A DNA stretch of 64,000 bases, taken from contig ONJB01000009.1 in assembly GCA_900318015.1 (NCBI GenBank), positions 23,495-87,494 of the forward strand, written 5' to 3'. Within the stretch, counting starts at the first letter, position 1; every line of letters starts with the position of its first letter. Below the pieces are notes generated by a model. It did not search any database. It was given only the letters and a program-made list of their open reading frames with translations, and was not told the origin of the DNA. The stretch is from an uncultured Bacteroidales bacterium (GTDB lineage: Bacteria > Bacteroidota > Bacteroidia > Bacteroidales > UBA932). Below are positions 33,625-43,113 of the stretch, piece after piece. The translations under genes and the position numbers were made by a program.

Positions 33625-35403
33625 ATGAAAGATTTTGTCAAAATGATGCTGGCCGTGATCTGCGCGTTCATCGTGATGCAGCTCGTCGGCTTTTTCCTGC
33701 TGTTCGCCATGGTCGGTGCCATGAGTCTCGGCAGCAGCAAGACGGTCCTGCCCCGGGAAGGTGTGCTGGACATTGACATGGAACAATTCACCCTCGGAGA
33801 GCAGACGCAGGACGACACCTTCAGTCCGGGCATTTCGATGCTCGGGATGTCCGCCGGCGGTACGACCGTGGGCCTCTGGGACGCCGTCCAGGCCATCGAG
33901 GCCGCCGCGGCCGATCCCGGCATCAAGTATATCCTCCTCCGGGCGGACGCCGCTTCCGGCGGCACCTCCTCCATGGAGGAACTCCGCGCCGCCCTCGCCG
34001 AGTTCCGCAAGAGCGGCAAGGCCGTGGTGGCCTATACCGAGACGCCCTCCTGCGGCTCGTATTACCTCGCCTCGGTGGCGGATAAGATTTACATGACCTC
34101 CTACCATGGCGGATCCCCGCAGATGACGGGTATCGCCAGCCAGATGATCTTCCTGAAGGACCTGCTGGACAAGGTGGGCGTGAACTACCAGCTCATCCGC
34201 CACGGCAAGTACAAGTCCGCCGGTGAGATGTACATCAAGAACGCTCCCTCCGCCGAGAACCGCGAGCAGTACCAGGTGATGGTCAATTCCCTGTGGAAGA
34301 CCATCTCCGCCACCACCGCCGAAGCCCGCGGCCTTTCCGTGGAGAAGTACAACGACCTCATCGACAACCTCAAGCTCAATTTCCCGGAGGACTTCCTGGA
34401 GAACGGGCTCGTGGACGAACTCCTGGACCATGAGGGCCTGGTCAACAAGCTCTGCGCCCTCGCCCAGGTGGAGAAGGTAGAGGACCTGCACCTGGTCTCC
34501 CTGCTGGACTATGTCGATGCCAAGGTGAGCCGGCTCCGCGGCAAGGAGAACGTCGCCATCCTGTTCGCCGACGGTGAGATCGTGGACGGGAGGGACTATT
34601 CCGACATCGCGGCGGACCGTTTCGTCGCCGAGATCGACAAGATCCGCAAGGACCAGACCATCAAGTCCGTCGTCCTCCGCGTCAACTCTCCGGGCGGCAG
34701 CGTCGTCGCCTCCGAGAAGATCCGTACTGCGCTGAAGCTCCTGATGGCCGAGAAGCCGCTTGTCGCCTCCTACGGCAACTACGCCGCATCGGGGGGGTAC
34801 TGGATCTCCGCCGGAACGCAGAAGATCTTCTCCGACGCCACCTGCCTCACCGGCTCCATCGGCGTGTTCTCGCTGATTCCGGAGTTCTCCAAGACGGTCG
34901 GCAAGGTGGGCGTGAACTTCGTCACCGTGGGTTCCAACAAGCACAGCGACATGTTCTCCCTGATGCGTCCCTTCGACGCGGAGGAGACCGCCAGCCTGCA
35001 ACTCTATGTCGATGACATCTACGGGCGTTTCGTGGGCCTGGTGGCCGAGGGCCGCTCGCTGGAAACGCAGAAGGTGGACGACATGGCCCAGGGCCGCGTG
35101 TGGGTGGGAACCGACGCGATCGGCCTGGGTCTGGTCGATGAGATCGGCGGCCTCCGCGAAGCCGTGGACTACGCCGCTTCCCTGGCCGGCTTCCTGTCCA
35201 AGGGCGACTACCACGTGGTCACTTATCCCGCCCAGCTTAGCCAGACGGAGCAGCTCCTGGACCTGTTCTCCGGGAAGAAGGATGCCCCGTCCATCCTTAC
35301 GGGTACGCCGTTCGAGGCGCTGGGCAAGAGCCTGAAGGATCTCCGCGAGAACGAGCCTACGCAGGTGTACGCCCGCCTCCCTTACGACATCGAAATCCGG
35401 TAA
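33625..35403 (+). CDS. sppA: Signal peptide peptidase SppA, 67-kDa type
   Basis: This 592-aa membrane-anchored serine protease degrades leftover signal peptides. One N-terminal transmembrane segment (about 8-35) is followed by two tandem ClpP-like domains. The catalytic Lys is expected in the N-terminal domain around SYYLASVADKIYM, and the nucleophile Ser in the second domain at NYAASGGYWIS. SPGGSVVASEKI is the oxyanion-side Gly motif. It heads a six-gene plus-strand run with gaps of 12 bp or less or overlaps; the next gene follows after 3 bp. Confidence 0.95.
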   Translation: MKDFVKMMLAVICAFIVMQLVGFFLLFAMVGAMSLGSSKTVLPREGVLDIDMEQFTLGEQTQDDTFSPGISMLGMSAGGTTVGLWDAVQAIEAAAADPGIKYILLRADAASGGTSSMEELRAALAEFRKSGKAVVAYTETPSCGSYYLASVADKIYMTSYHGGSPQMTGIASQMIFLKDLLDKVGVNYQLIRHGKYKSAGEMYIKNAPSAENREQYQVMVNSLWKTISATTAEARGLSVEKYNDLIDNLKLNFPEDFLENGLVDELLDHEGLVNKLCALAQVEKVEDLHLVSLLDYVDAKVSRLRGKENVAILFADGEIVDGRDYSDIAADRFVAEIDKIRKDQTIKSVVLRVNSPGGSVVASEKIRTALKLLMAEKPLVASYGNYAASGGYWISAGTQKIFSDATCLTGSIGVFSLIPEFSKTVGKVGVNFVTVGSNKHSDMFSLMRPFDAEETASLQLYVDDIYGRFVGLVAEGRSLETQKVDDMAQGRVWVGTDAIGLGLVDEIGGLREAVDYAASLAGFLSKGDYHVVTYPAQLSQTEQLLDLFSGKKDAPSILTGTPFEALGKSLKDLRENEPTQVYARLPYDIEIR

Positions 35404-35406
35404 GGG

Positions 35407-36432
35407 ATGGAGGAAAAGAAACTGACACCGATGCGCTTCCGCCCCGAAAGGGTGGAACGCAAATGGGGCATCGCGGAGTACCGGATCGCGGACCTCGGGT
35501 ACATCGACTCGGTGGCCCTGGACGGCTGGCTGTCCGGCAACTCCATCAGCGACATCATGCAGACCTACCTGGAGCGTTTTACCGGGGAGGTCCCCTTCGA
35601 ATACTACGGGACACAGTTCCCAGTGATGGTCAAGTGGCTGGACATCAAGGGCCGCACCTCTCTCCACGTGAATCCCGACGACGAGTCGGCCGAGCAGCGG
35701 TATGACGCCTTCGGCAAGACGGCCCTGTGGTACGTGGCCGAGGCCGGGGCCGATGCGAAGCTCTTCCTGGGCTTCAAGCGGGAAGTCACGGCCGAGGAGT
35801 TCTGGCGCAAGTGCCAGGACGGCACGGTGGAAGAGCTCCTGAACGTCGTGAAACCCAAGGTGGGAGAGCACTACCTCGTCACCCCGGGCATGGTCCATGC
35901 CGCGCAGGACGTCCGGCTCCTGGAAGTCGCCGAGTCCTCCGAACTCTGGTTCCGGCTCCACGCCTGGGACGACCCGGAGGCCGAACTCCATCTGGAGGAA
36001 GCCTTCGACCTGATCGACTTCAAGCCCTATCGCGTCGCTTCAGCAAAGGGCGATCCGGAGGCCGTGACGGAGAAGATCGCCGTCACCCCGCAGTTCTCCG
36101 TGTCGGAGATCCGCCTGATGAACCCTGTGCGCATCGGCGCCGAAAATAACGGGAGCTTCCTGCTGTACGCATGCGTGAAAGGCGCGGGCTCGCTGGAAGT
36201 GGAGGGGATGACACCGCTGCATTTCCATGCGGGGGAGGCCATCGTGGTCCCGGCTGAAATCCAGCAGCTTACGCTCACGCCGGAGGCGCACGGCACCCTC
36301 CTCCTGGAGGTGTCGCTCGAGCCCCGGCACGACAAGGACGAATACATCGACCCGAACGCCGAACCCTACCTGAAGGGGGAGGATTACGACGGGCTCGAGG
36401 GCGACGAACTCCCGGATCCTGAACTGAATTGA
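35407..36432 (+). CDS. Class I mannose-6-phosphate isomerase-like protein
   Basis: This 341-aa cupin-type isomerase interconverts mannose-6-phosphate and fructose-6-phosphate. Zn ligands are suggested by TSLHVNPDD (His) and LVTPGMVHAA (His), with Glu between, as in ManA. The second cupin half is near LHFHAGEAIVVPAEIQQ. The C-terminus is acidic. It is co-transcribed with sppA and the S4 protein. Mannose release by GH92 elsewhere in the window makes a link plausible, but the gene is not in that locus. Confidence 0.88.
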   Translation: MEEKKLTPMRFRPERVERKWGIAEYRIADLGYIDSVALDGWLSGNSISDIMQTYLERFTGEVPFEYYGTQFPVMVKWLDIKGRTSLHVNPDDESAEQRYDAFGKTALWYVAEAGADAKLFLGFKREVTAEEFWRKCQDGTVEELLNVVKPKVGEHYLVTPGMVHAAQDVRLLEVAESSELWFRLHAWDDPEAELHLEEAFDLIDFKPYRVASAKGDPEAVTEKIAVTPQFSVSEIRLMNPVRIGAENNGSFLLYACVKGAGSLEVEGMTPLHFHAGEAIVVPAEIQQLTLTPEAHGTLLLEVSLEPRHDKDEYIDPNAEPYLKGEDYDGLEGDELPDPELN

Positions 36433-36433
36433 C

Positions 36434-36880
36434 ATGGCCGACGCACGCATCGACAAATTCCTCTGGGCCATCCGGGCCTTCAAGACCCGGACCGACGCCA
36501 CAGACGCCTGCAAGGGCGGCAAGGTGAAGATCGCCGGGGTCAATGCCAAGCCCTCCAAGGAGGTGAAGCCCGGCGACGTGCTGACGGTCAAGAAGGGGTC
36601 CGTGACCTTCACGTACAAGGTGCTGCAGCCCCTGGAGCGCCGTGTGGGGGCGAAACTCGTCCCCGAGTATGCGCTGAACCTGACGCCGGCGGCCGAGCTG
36701 GAGAAGCTCCGCGCCCCGGTGGAAACCTTCTTCATCACCCGCGACCGCGGGGCGGGCCGTCCCACGAAGAAGGACCGCCGCGAGATCGAGGATGCGTGGG
36801 ATGCCATCGATTTCCATGACATCCCGGACGACGTGGCCGCCCGTTTCGGCCTTTCCGACGAAGACCTGGAAACCCTGTAA
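36434..36880 (+). CDS. S4-domain RNA-binding protein, Hsp15 (HslR)-like
   Basis: This 148-aa cytosolic protein has an S4 RNA-binding domain at the N-terminus (about 5-65): RIDKFLWAIRAFKTRTDATDAC and GGKVKIAGVNAKPSKEVKPGD. A basic region with GRPTKKDRREIEDA follows. Hsp15 binds stalled 50S subunits carrying peptidyl-tRNA in E. coli. It starts 1 bp after the preceding stop, so coupling is likely. Confidence 0.9.
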   Translation: MADARIDKFLWAIRAFKTRTDATDACKGGKVKIAGVNAKPSKEVKPGDVLTVKKGSVTFTYKVLQPLERRVGAKLVPEYALNLTPAAELEKLRAPVETFFITRDRGAGRPTKKDRREIEDAWDAIDFHDIPDDVAARFGLSDEDLETL

Positions 36881-36885
36881 CGTAT

Positions 36886-38193
36886 ATGAAACGATTCGGA
36901 CTCGCCTTGCTGGGCCTGCTCGTCCTGGGATGGACGGCGGGCGCGCAGACATCCCGTGAGGAGCTCCTCTCCCATATGGAGCTCACGGCCGGCAACTATG
37001 CCAACTACCCCCTCCCGACCGGTCATCTTACTCCTGCGCCGGCGGGCTATGAACCGTTTTACATCAGTCATTACGGCCGCCACGGCGCCCGGTACATGAC
37101 CAGCGACAAGCATTATGACCGGCTGAACCGGCAGCTGGACACCGCCTTGACGCTGGGACTCCTGACCGAGTACGGCCAGGACGTCCGTCGCCGCATCAAG
37201 ATCGCGACCGCCGACGCGAAAGGCCGGGCCGGCGAGCTTACGACGCTCGGCGCCCGGCAGCACAAGGCGATCGCCCGGCGGATGTATGACAACTATCCTT
37301 CGCTGATGACGAAGCCGCTGTTCGTGGAGGCGAATTCCTCCACTTCCCGGCGCGTGATGCTGAGCATGGCGAACTTCTGCCTGGAGCTCAAGGCGCTGAA
37401 TCCGACGCTGGACATCAGCATGGATGCGAGCGAGCACGATATGCACTACATCACGGCCGACAAGCGCATCGTGGTTCCGGAAAGCCGGACGGACGACGCC
37501 CTGTACCGGAAGCTCAAGGAGTTCAAGCAGAAGCTCCTGAGCGGCGAGAAGCAGCTGGCGGCCCTCTTCAAGGACCCCGGACGAGCGAAGACCTTCATCG
37601 ACCAGTATACCTTCGCCGACGACCTGTATAACGTCGCCTCTGACATGTACTGCGTGCCCGAGCTGAACCTGCGTTTCGACGACCTGTTCGGAGAAGAGGG
37701 CATGATCGACGGTTTCCGGGTCTATAACGCCAGCTGGTGCCTCTGGGAGGGCCTGATGCCCGGTGCCCGGACCGCCTACTGGCGCATCTATCCGCTGCTC
37801 CAGAACTTCCTGGACGAAGCGGACCGGATGATCGCTTCCGGCGGCAGCGGCCTCCGCCTCCGCTTCGGTCACGACAGCGTCGTGCTGCCGCTCTCCTTCA
37901 TCCTGGGCTTCCAGGAAGCCATCCATGCGACGGACGACATGGAGGACCTGCACAACCACTTCTCCATTTTCCGCCTGATTCCGATGGCGGCGAACATCCA
38001 GCTGGTGTTCTTCCGCAAGGCCGGCTCGGACGACATCCTCGTGAAGTTCCTGATGAACGAGAACGAGACGTCCATTCCGATTGCCACGGACTGCTATCCC
38101 TACTATCACTGGTCCGACGTGGAACCGTACTACCGGAACATGATCGAGGCCGCCCACCTGGTTTATAAGGAGACCCCCGACGATGAAGACTAG
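36886..38193 (+). CDS. Secreted histidine-type phosphatase (first of a tandem pair)
   Basis: This 435-aa exported phosphatase has a signal peptide (to about residue 21). The nucleophile motif is ISHYGRHGARYM (Arg65-His66), and the C-terminal proton-donor motif is RFGHDSVVLPL (His329-Asp330). The HD pair is that of histidine acid phosphatases rather than the HAE of MINPP phytases. It should hydrolyse phosphomonoesters in the periplasm; inositol phosphates are possible. The next gene encodes a close paralog and overlaps by 11 bp. Confidence 0.9.
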   Translation: MKRFGLALLGLLVLGWTAGAQTSREELLSHMELTAGNYANYPLPTGHLTPAPAGYEPFYISHYGRHGARYMTSDKHYDRLNRQLDTALTLGLLTEYGQDVRRRIKIATADAKGRAGELTTLGARQHKAIARRMYDNYPSLMTKPLFVEANSSTSRRVMLSMANFCLELKALNPTLDISMDASEHDMHYITADKRIVVPESRTDDALYRKLKEFKQKLLSGEKQLAALFKDPGRAKTFIDQYTFADDLYNVASDMYCVPELNLRFDDLFGEEGMIDGFRVYNASWCLWEGLMPGARTAYWRIYPLLQNFLDEADRMIASGGSGLRLRFGHDSVVLPLSFILGFQEAIHATDDMEDLHNHFSIFRLIPMAANIQLVFFRKAGSDDILVKFLMNENETSIPIATDCYPYYHWSDVEPYYRNMIEAAHLVYKETPDDED

Positions 38194-39460
38194 ACTCACC
38201 CTCACCCTGCTCCTGCTCTTGACCGTGGGAGCGGCTGCGCAGACTTCCAAGCGGGAGATGTACGCGGACCTGAACCGGACCGGTTCCACCTATTTCGCCT
38301 ATCCCGGCCCTGTCCAGAAGGTCCTGACACCGGCCCCGGCGGGGTACGAGCCCTTCTATATCAGCCACTACGGCCGCCACGGGTCGCGGTACATGACCAG
38401 CAACAAGTACTATGTCCAGGCCATCACGCCGATGGACAGCGCCGCGAAGCTGGGCCTCCTCACGCCCAAGGGCGAGGAAGTGCTCGCGAAGCTCAAGGCC
38501 GGCTATGCCGATGCGTACAACCGCGACGGCGACCTGACCGCCCTCGGCGGCCGCCAGCACCGGGAGATCGCCCACCGGATGTACGACCGCTTTCCGGAGC
38601 TGCTTTCCCAGCCCCTGCAGGTCGATGCCCGGGCATCGACCTCCCGGCGCGTGATGATCAGCATGTTCAACTTCTGCTGGGAGCTCCAGGGCCTCAATCC
38701 CGACCTGGAGATCCGGATGGACGCGAGCGAGCACGACATGCCGTTCGTGGTGTCGGACAGCCGCGTGAAACCGGAGGTCACGGAGGAGGCGGAAGTCATC
38801 CACCGGAAGTTCAGCGCCTACCGGGACGACGCCTACAGCAAGCCCGAACGCCTGATGAAGGTCCTGTTCACGGATGTCCGGAAGGTGGAAGGCTTCGTGG
38901 ACGGCCCCGACCTGATGAAGAGCCTCTACAACGTGGCGCAGGATTTCCAGAACGTGCCGGAACTGGGCCTTTCCATGACGGACATCTTCACGAAGGAGGA
39001 ACTGTTCCGGATTTTCACGGGTTCCAGCGCCGGCTGGCTCCGTCAGACGGGTCTCATTCCGGGCTCTACGCCCATGTACCTGCAGAAAAAAGCCGTCCGT
39101 GACAGCATCGAGAGCATCGCGGACCGCGTGATCCGGGAAGGCAAGCCCGCTCTGACGCTCCGTTTCAGCCACGACAGTTCCGTCCTTCCGCTGGCCTATC
39201 TGATCGGCCTGAAGGAAACGCTGGGCGGCAAGCCTGACACGAAGGACTTGTACAAGAGCATCTCCATCGACAAGATCGTCCCGATGGCGGGGAACATCCA
39301 GCTGGTGTTCTACCGGAAGCCGGGTTCCGACGATGTCCTGGTGAAATTCCTCCTGAACGAAAACGAAACTTCCATCCCTGTGAAGACAGATGTCGCTCCC
39401 TATTACCATTGGTCTGACGTCAAGCGCTTCTGGGAAGGACACCCCGCAACAACACGATAA
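38183..39460 (+). CDS. Secreted histidine-type phosphatase (second of a tandem pair)
   Basis: This 425-aa paralog of the preceding protein keeps the same landmarks: signal peptide (TVGAAAQ), RHGSRY at 65-70, SRRVMISMFNFC, DASEHDMPFV and RFSHDSSVLPL (His330-Asp331). The shared stretch LTPAPAGYEPFYISHYGRHG and the near-identical C-terminal NENETSIP segment indicate tandem duplication. The two differ through much of the helical cap, so they may prefer different substrates. It ends 12 bp before the aldo/keto reductase gene. Confidence 0.9.
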   Translation: MKTRLTLTLLLLLTVGAAAQTSKREMYADLNRTGSTYFAYPGPVQKVLTPAPAGYEPFYISHYGRHGSRYMTSNKYYVQAITPMDSAAKLGLLTPKGEEVLAKLKAGYADAYNRDGDLTALGGRQHREIAHRMYDRFPELLSQPLQVDARASTSRRVMISMFNFCWELQGLNPDLEIRMDASEHDMPFVVSDSRVKPEVTEEAEVIHRKFSAYRDDAYSKPERLMKVLFTDVRKVEGFVDGPDLMKSLYNVAQDFQNVPELGLSMTDIFTKEELFRIFTGSSAGWLRQTGLIPGSTPMYLQKKAVRDSIESIADRVIREGKPALTLRFSHDSSVLPLAYLIGLKETLGGKPDTKDLYKSISIDKIVPMAGNIQLVFYRKPGSDDVLVKFLLNENETSIPVKTDVAPYYHWSDVKRFWEGHPATTR

Positions 39461-39472
39461 ACTGATACGACT

Positions 39473-40858
39473 ATGGACGACAAGATGACCCGTCGCGAGG
39501 CCCTTCGGGGCATGTTCCTCGCCGGAATGGGGCTCGCTTTCTGCGGCCCGCTGCTGTGTGACACCGCCCGGGCGGCCAACCGCCCCGGTGCCCCCGCCGG
39601 CCTGCCCGGCCCCTGGAAAGAGGCGCCGGACGGCACCAAGATCGACACGAGGACCTGGAGCAAGATGGGGGAGACCCTGGGTATGCTGGGCCTCGGCTGC
39701 ATGCGCCTGCCCACGCTGGGCGGCGGTGGCGGCGGATTCGGCCGCAACGCGCCCCTGGACCAGGAAGCCGTCAATGCGATGGTCGACTACGCCATCGCCC
39801 ACGGCGTGAACTATTTCGACACCGCGCCGGCCTACGGTGAATCCGAGAAGGTGACAGGCAAGGCGCTGGCCCGCCATCCGCGCGAGTCTTTCAAGATCGC
39901 GACCAAGATTTCCAACATGAACGGCCGGGCCACGCTCGAGGCGGGGCAGCAGATGTTCGAGACCTCCCTGAAGAATCTCCATGTGGACTACATCGACTTC
40001 CTCCTGCTGCATAACCTGCAGAATATGAGAGGTTTCGAGTCCCGCTTCAAGAACAACGGCCTGTTCGACTGGCTCCTGGAACAGAAGGCGAAGGGCCGGA
40101 TCCGCCACATCGGCTTCTCCTTCCACGGGACCAATGACGACCTTCCCGGCCTGGTGGACCTCTACGACTGGGATTTCGTGCAGATCCAGCTCAATTATGT
40201 CGACTGGAAGGAAATGTCCCGCGGCTGGGGTGGCTCCTCCGGCACGACCAGCGCAGAATACCTGTACAAGTACCTGGAAAGCAAGGGCATTCCTGCCCTG
40301 GTGATGGAACCGGTCAAGGGCGGACAGCTCGCGAACGTGGACGGCAACATCGCCGCCGTGCTGAAAGAGCGCCATCCCGACCTGACCCCCGCCGCGAACG
40401 CCCTCACTTTCGTGGGCTCGCTGCCCGGCGTGATGGTCACGCTCAGCGGCATGTCCAACATGGAGCAGCTCAAGGAGAATGTCTCCCTGTTCACGGGCTT
40501 CAAGCCGTTCGATGAGAAAGAGCACGACTTCATGCTCACGGTCGCGGACCTGCTCAAGTCCAAGGGGCAGATCCCCTGCACGGCCTGCGCCTACTGCATG
40601 CCCTGCCCGGCTGGCGTGGACATTCCCGGTAACTTCAAGATCTTTAACAGTGCCAGCGACGCGCTCCTGTCCCCGAATACCGCCGATAAGGATGTCATCG
40701 GGAAACGCCAGGCGTTCCTGAAAGCGTACAAGGCACAGGAGGAAGGCGTCCGCGCCGATGCCTGCATCGGCTGCAACGCCTGCCTGCGCAAGTGCCCGCA
40801 GCACATCAGCATTCCGCAGCACATGCAGCGGATCCGCGAACTGGCCGCCAAGATCTAG
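39473..40858 (+). CDS. Tat-exported aldo/keto reductase with C-terminal 4Fe-4S domain
   Basis: This 461-aa protein begins with a Tat-like signal (MTRREALRGMFLAGMGLAF). An aldo/keto reductase barrel follows (about 60-350): LGLGCMRLP, YFDTAPAYGESE and KIATKISN hold the Asp-Tyr-Lys tetrad residues, and DYIDFLLLHNLQNM the His. The C-terminus has Cys clusters CTACAYCMPCPAGVDIP and CIGCNACLRKCPQHISIP, suitable for two 4Fe-4S clusters. Such fusions probably pass electrons to an unknown substrate in the periplasm. It is the last gene of the sppA run; its stop directly abuts the converging GH92 stop. Confidence 0.88.
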   Translation: MDDKMTRREALRGMFLAGMGLAFCGPLLCDTARAANRPGAPAGLPGPWKEAPDGTKIDTRTWSKMGETLGMLGLGCMRLPTLGGGGGGFGRNAPLDQEAVNAMVDYAIAHGVNYFDTAPAYGESEKVTGKALARHPRESFKIATKISNMNGRATLEAGQQMFETSLKNLHVDYIDFLLLHNLQNMRGFESRFKNNGLFDWLLEQKAKGRIRHIGFSFHGTNDDLPGLVDLYDWDFVQIQLNYVDWKEMSRGWGGSSGTTSAEYLYKYLESKGIPALVMEPVKGGQLANVDGNIAAVLKERHPDLTPAANALTFVGSLPGVMVTLSGMSNMEQLKENVSLFTGFKPFDEKEHDFMLTVADLLKSKGQIPCTACAYCMPCPAGVDIPGNFKIFNSASDALLSPNTADKDVIGKRQAFLKAYKAQEEGVRADACIGCNACLRKCPQHISIPQHMQRIRELAAKI

Positions 40859-43090
40859 CTATTTCCCCATCACGAACAACAGCTCCGCTCCGCCGCGAAT
40901 ATCCTCGTAGCGGAGCGTTGTTCCTTTCAGTTTAGCCCCGTTGAGGTACACCGCCTTGACATGGACGTTCTGCGGCGTCCAGTTTTTCGTGCGGACCTTC
41001 AGGAGCCCGCCGTCGGAAAGGCGGACGGTGACGCCGGGGAGGCAGGGGGAACCCAGCTCGTACTCGTTGCTGCCGGGGCACAGGGGATAGAAACCCAGAC
41101 AGTTGAAGATATACCAGGCGCTCATCTGGCCGCAGTCGTCGTTGCCGCTCAGGGAGTCGGGCTTGTTGCCGTAGAAGTGGTCGGCGACGTAGCGGACCCA
41201 CTTCTGGCAGTCCTCCGGCTTGCCCAGCTTGTTGTACAGGTACAGCACGTGGTGGCAGGGTTCGTTGCCGTGCCAGTAACCGCCGATGCGGCCCCAGATG
41301 TCGTGCGCGCCCGGGATGTCGTCGCTCATCTCGATCGTGAACATGTTGTCCAGGCGGTCGCGGAGGAACTTCTTCCCGGCGATGTCCATGTAATCCTCGA
41401 AGGCGTGCGGCACGGTCCAGGTGTACTGCATCGTGAAGCCTTCGGTGATGTCGCCCCAGCCATTGTCGGAACCGGGGCCCTCATAGGCGATGTCCGAGAA
41501 GGGAGTCCGCCAGTTGCCCCGGGAGTCCCGTCCGCGCATGTATTTGGTTTCGGGGTCGATCAGGTTGCGGTAGTTCCGGCTCCTCGCGAGGAAGAAGGCG
41601 TAGTCCTCCTCGTGGCCCAGCAGCTTGGCGGCCTGGGCGATGCACCAGTCGTCATACGCGTATTCCAGCGTCTTGGACACGGATTCCATTTCCTTGTCGA
41701 AGGGGACGTAGCCCAGGGCCGTGTATTCCGGCAGACAGTCGTAGTTGGGGTTGGTCGCCGTCGTCTTCATCGCCTGGAAGGCCCGCTCGTAGTCGAAGCC
41801 CTGGACGCCCTTCATCATCATGTCGGCCAGGACGGAGACGGCGTGGTAGCCGATCATGCACCAGGTCTCGCCGCCGTAGAAAGACCAGATGGGCAGCATG
41901 TGCTCCGTGCTCTTGTCGTAGTGTTCCAGCATGGAGTTCGCGAGGTCCGCCTGAAGGGGCTTGTTCACGAGGTTCAGCAGGGGATGGAAGGCGCGGTAGG
42001 TGTCCCAGAGGGAGAAGGTGGTATAATTCGTGAACCCCTCGGCCGTGCCGATGGTCCCGTCATGCCGGAGGAAGCGCCCGTCGATGTCCTGGAAAAGGAA
42101 CGGATGCAAGGCAGTGCGGTACACGCTTGTATAGAAGGTCTCCTTGGCCTCCTCGGTGCAGGACGGGTCCAGTTCGTAGCGCGAGAGTTCCGCTTCCCAA
42201 AGAGCGACCGCATCGGCGCGGACCCTGTCAAAGTCCTTTCCGTCGATTTCCGTGAGGTTCTTCAGGGCACCGTCGATGCCCGTGGCCGAGACGGCCACAT
42301 GGACATTGACCTGTTCGCCGGCGGCGGTCGGGAACTTCACGCAGGCCCGGAGCCCGGTGCCCCAGGCTTCCTTGGAACTGCGGAAGCGGCTGGTGTTGTA
42401 GATGACCGGTTTTCCGTCCTGGAGGATCAGGAAATCCTTGATCGGCCGGTCGAACCGGGCGGCGAAATGCACATGCCGGTCGGGATTCCAGCCCTTGACC
42501 GTCTTGCTTCCCACGATCGTGTAGTCATCCAGCAGCCGGACCGAGGACCAGACGCACTGGAAGCGCAGGGTATGGTCCAGGTCGATCATCACGAAGGAGG
42601 AGTCGCAGGCGGGATATGTGAACCGGAACACGCCGCTGCGCGACGCCGCGGTCATCTCCGCCCGGGTGCCGTAGTCGCTCAGTTCCACGGTGTAGTACCC
42701 CGGACTGGCCGATTCGGTGCTGTGGCTGAAGCGGGACCGGTAGCCTGAATCCGGGTCCTCGTCGGTCCCGGGGGCCGCTTTCACGGTCCCGGTCCCGGGG
42801 ACGAACAGGAAGTCGCCGAGGTCCGGGATGCCCGTGCCGCTCAGGTGTGTGAGGCTGAAGCCCATGATCGTGGGTTTCGTGTACTTGTAACCCGCTGCGA
42901 CGTCATAGTCGTAATCATCCGTGTCGGGGCTGATCTGGATGCCTCCGAAAGGCACCTGCGCTCCGGGATACACATTTCCGAAGCCGGCGGTTCCGACGAA
43001 AGGGTTGACATGGCGTACCAGATTCTGCGCCAGGGCGTTGACACACAGGCAGGCCGCCGCCGCGGCCAGGAGAAGGGACTTTCTGTTCAT
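40859..43090 (-). CDS. GH92 exo-alpha-mannosidase
   Basis: This 743-aa secreted enzyme releases mannose from N-glycans or fungal mannans in a Ca-dependent reaction. After a signal peptide (to about 21), the N-terminal beta-sandwich begins LVRHVNPFVGTAGFGNVYPG. Family motifs include LTHLSGTGIPDLGDF, the WDTYRAFHPLL helix of the (alpha/alpha)6 barrel, GNEPCHHVLYLYN and GNDDCGQMSAWYIFN. The length is usual for GH92. The start at 43090 is set by the signal peptide and by a TACATTTG box ending 4 bp before it. Confidence 0.95.
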   Translation of the reverse strand: MNRKSLLLAAAAACLCVNALAQNLVRHVNPFVGTAGFGNVYPGAQVPFGGIQISPDTDDYDYDVAAGYKYTKPTIMGFSLTHLSGTGIPDLGDFLFVPGTGTVKAAPGTDEDPDSGYRSRFSHSTESASPGYYTVELSDYGTRAEMTAASRSGVFRFTYPACDSSFVMIDLDHTLRFQCVWSSVRLLDDYTIVGSKTVKGWNPDRHVHFAARFDRPIKDFLILQDGKPVIYNTSRFRSSKEAWGTGLRACVKFPTAAGEQVNVHVAVSATGIDGALKNLTEIDGKDFDRVRADAVALWEAELSRYELDPSCTEEAKETFYTSVYRTALHPFLFQDIDGRFLRHDGTIGTAEGFTNYTTFSLWDTYRAFHPLLNLVNKPLQADLANSMLEHYDKSTEHMLPIWSFYGGETWCMIGYHAVSVLADMMMKGVQGFDYERAFQAMKTTATNPNYDCLPEYTALGYVPFDKEMESVSKTLEYAYDDWCIAQAAKLLGHEEDYAFFLARSRNYRNLIDPETKYMRGRDSRGNWRTPFSDIAYEGPGSDNGWGDITEGFTMQYTWTVPHAFEDYMDIAGKKFLRDRLDNMFTIEMSDDIPGAHDIWGRIGGYWHGNEPCHHVLYLYNKLGKPEDCQKWVRYVADHFYGNKPDSLSGNDDCGQMSAWYIFNCLGFYPLCPGSNEYELGSPCLPGVTVRLSDGGLLKVRTKNWTPQNVHVKAVYLNGAKLKGTTLRYEDIRGGAELLFVMGK

Positions 43091-43094
43091 AGGA

Positions 43095-43102
43095 CAAATG
43101 TA
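43095..43102 (-). promoter_or_regulatory. -7 box TACATTTG of the GH92 gene
   Basis: A consensus box separated from the ATG by only TCCT, the same arrangement as at 4098-4110; a leaderless mRNA is predicted. Confidence 0.55.
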
Positions 43103-43113
43103 CGAAAAAAAGG

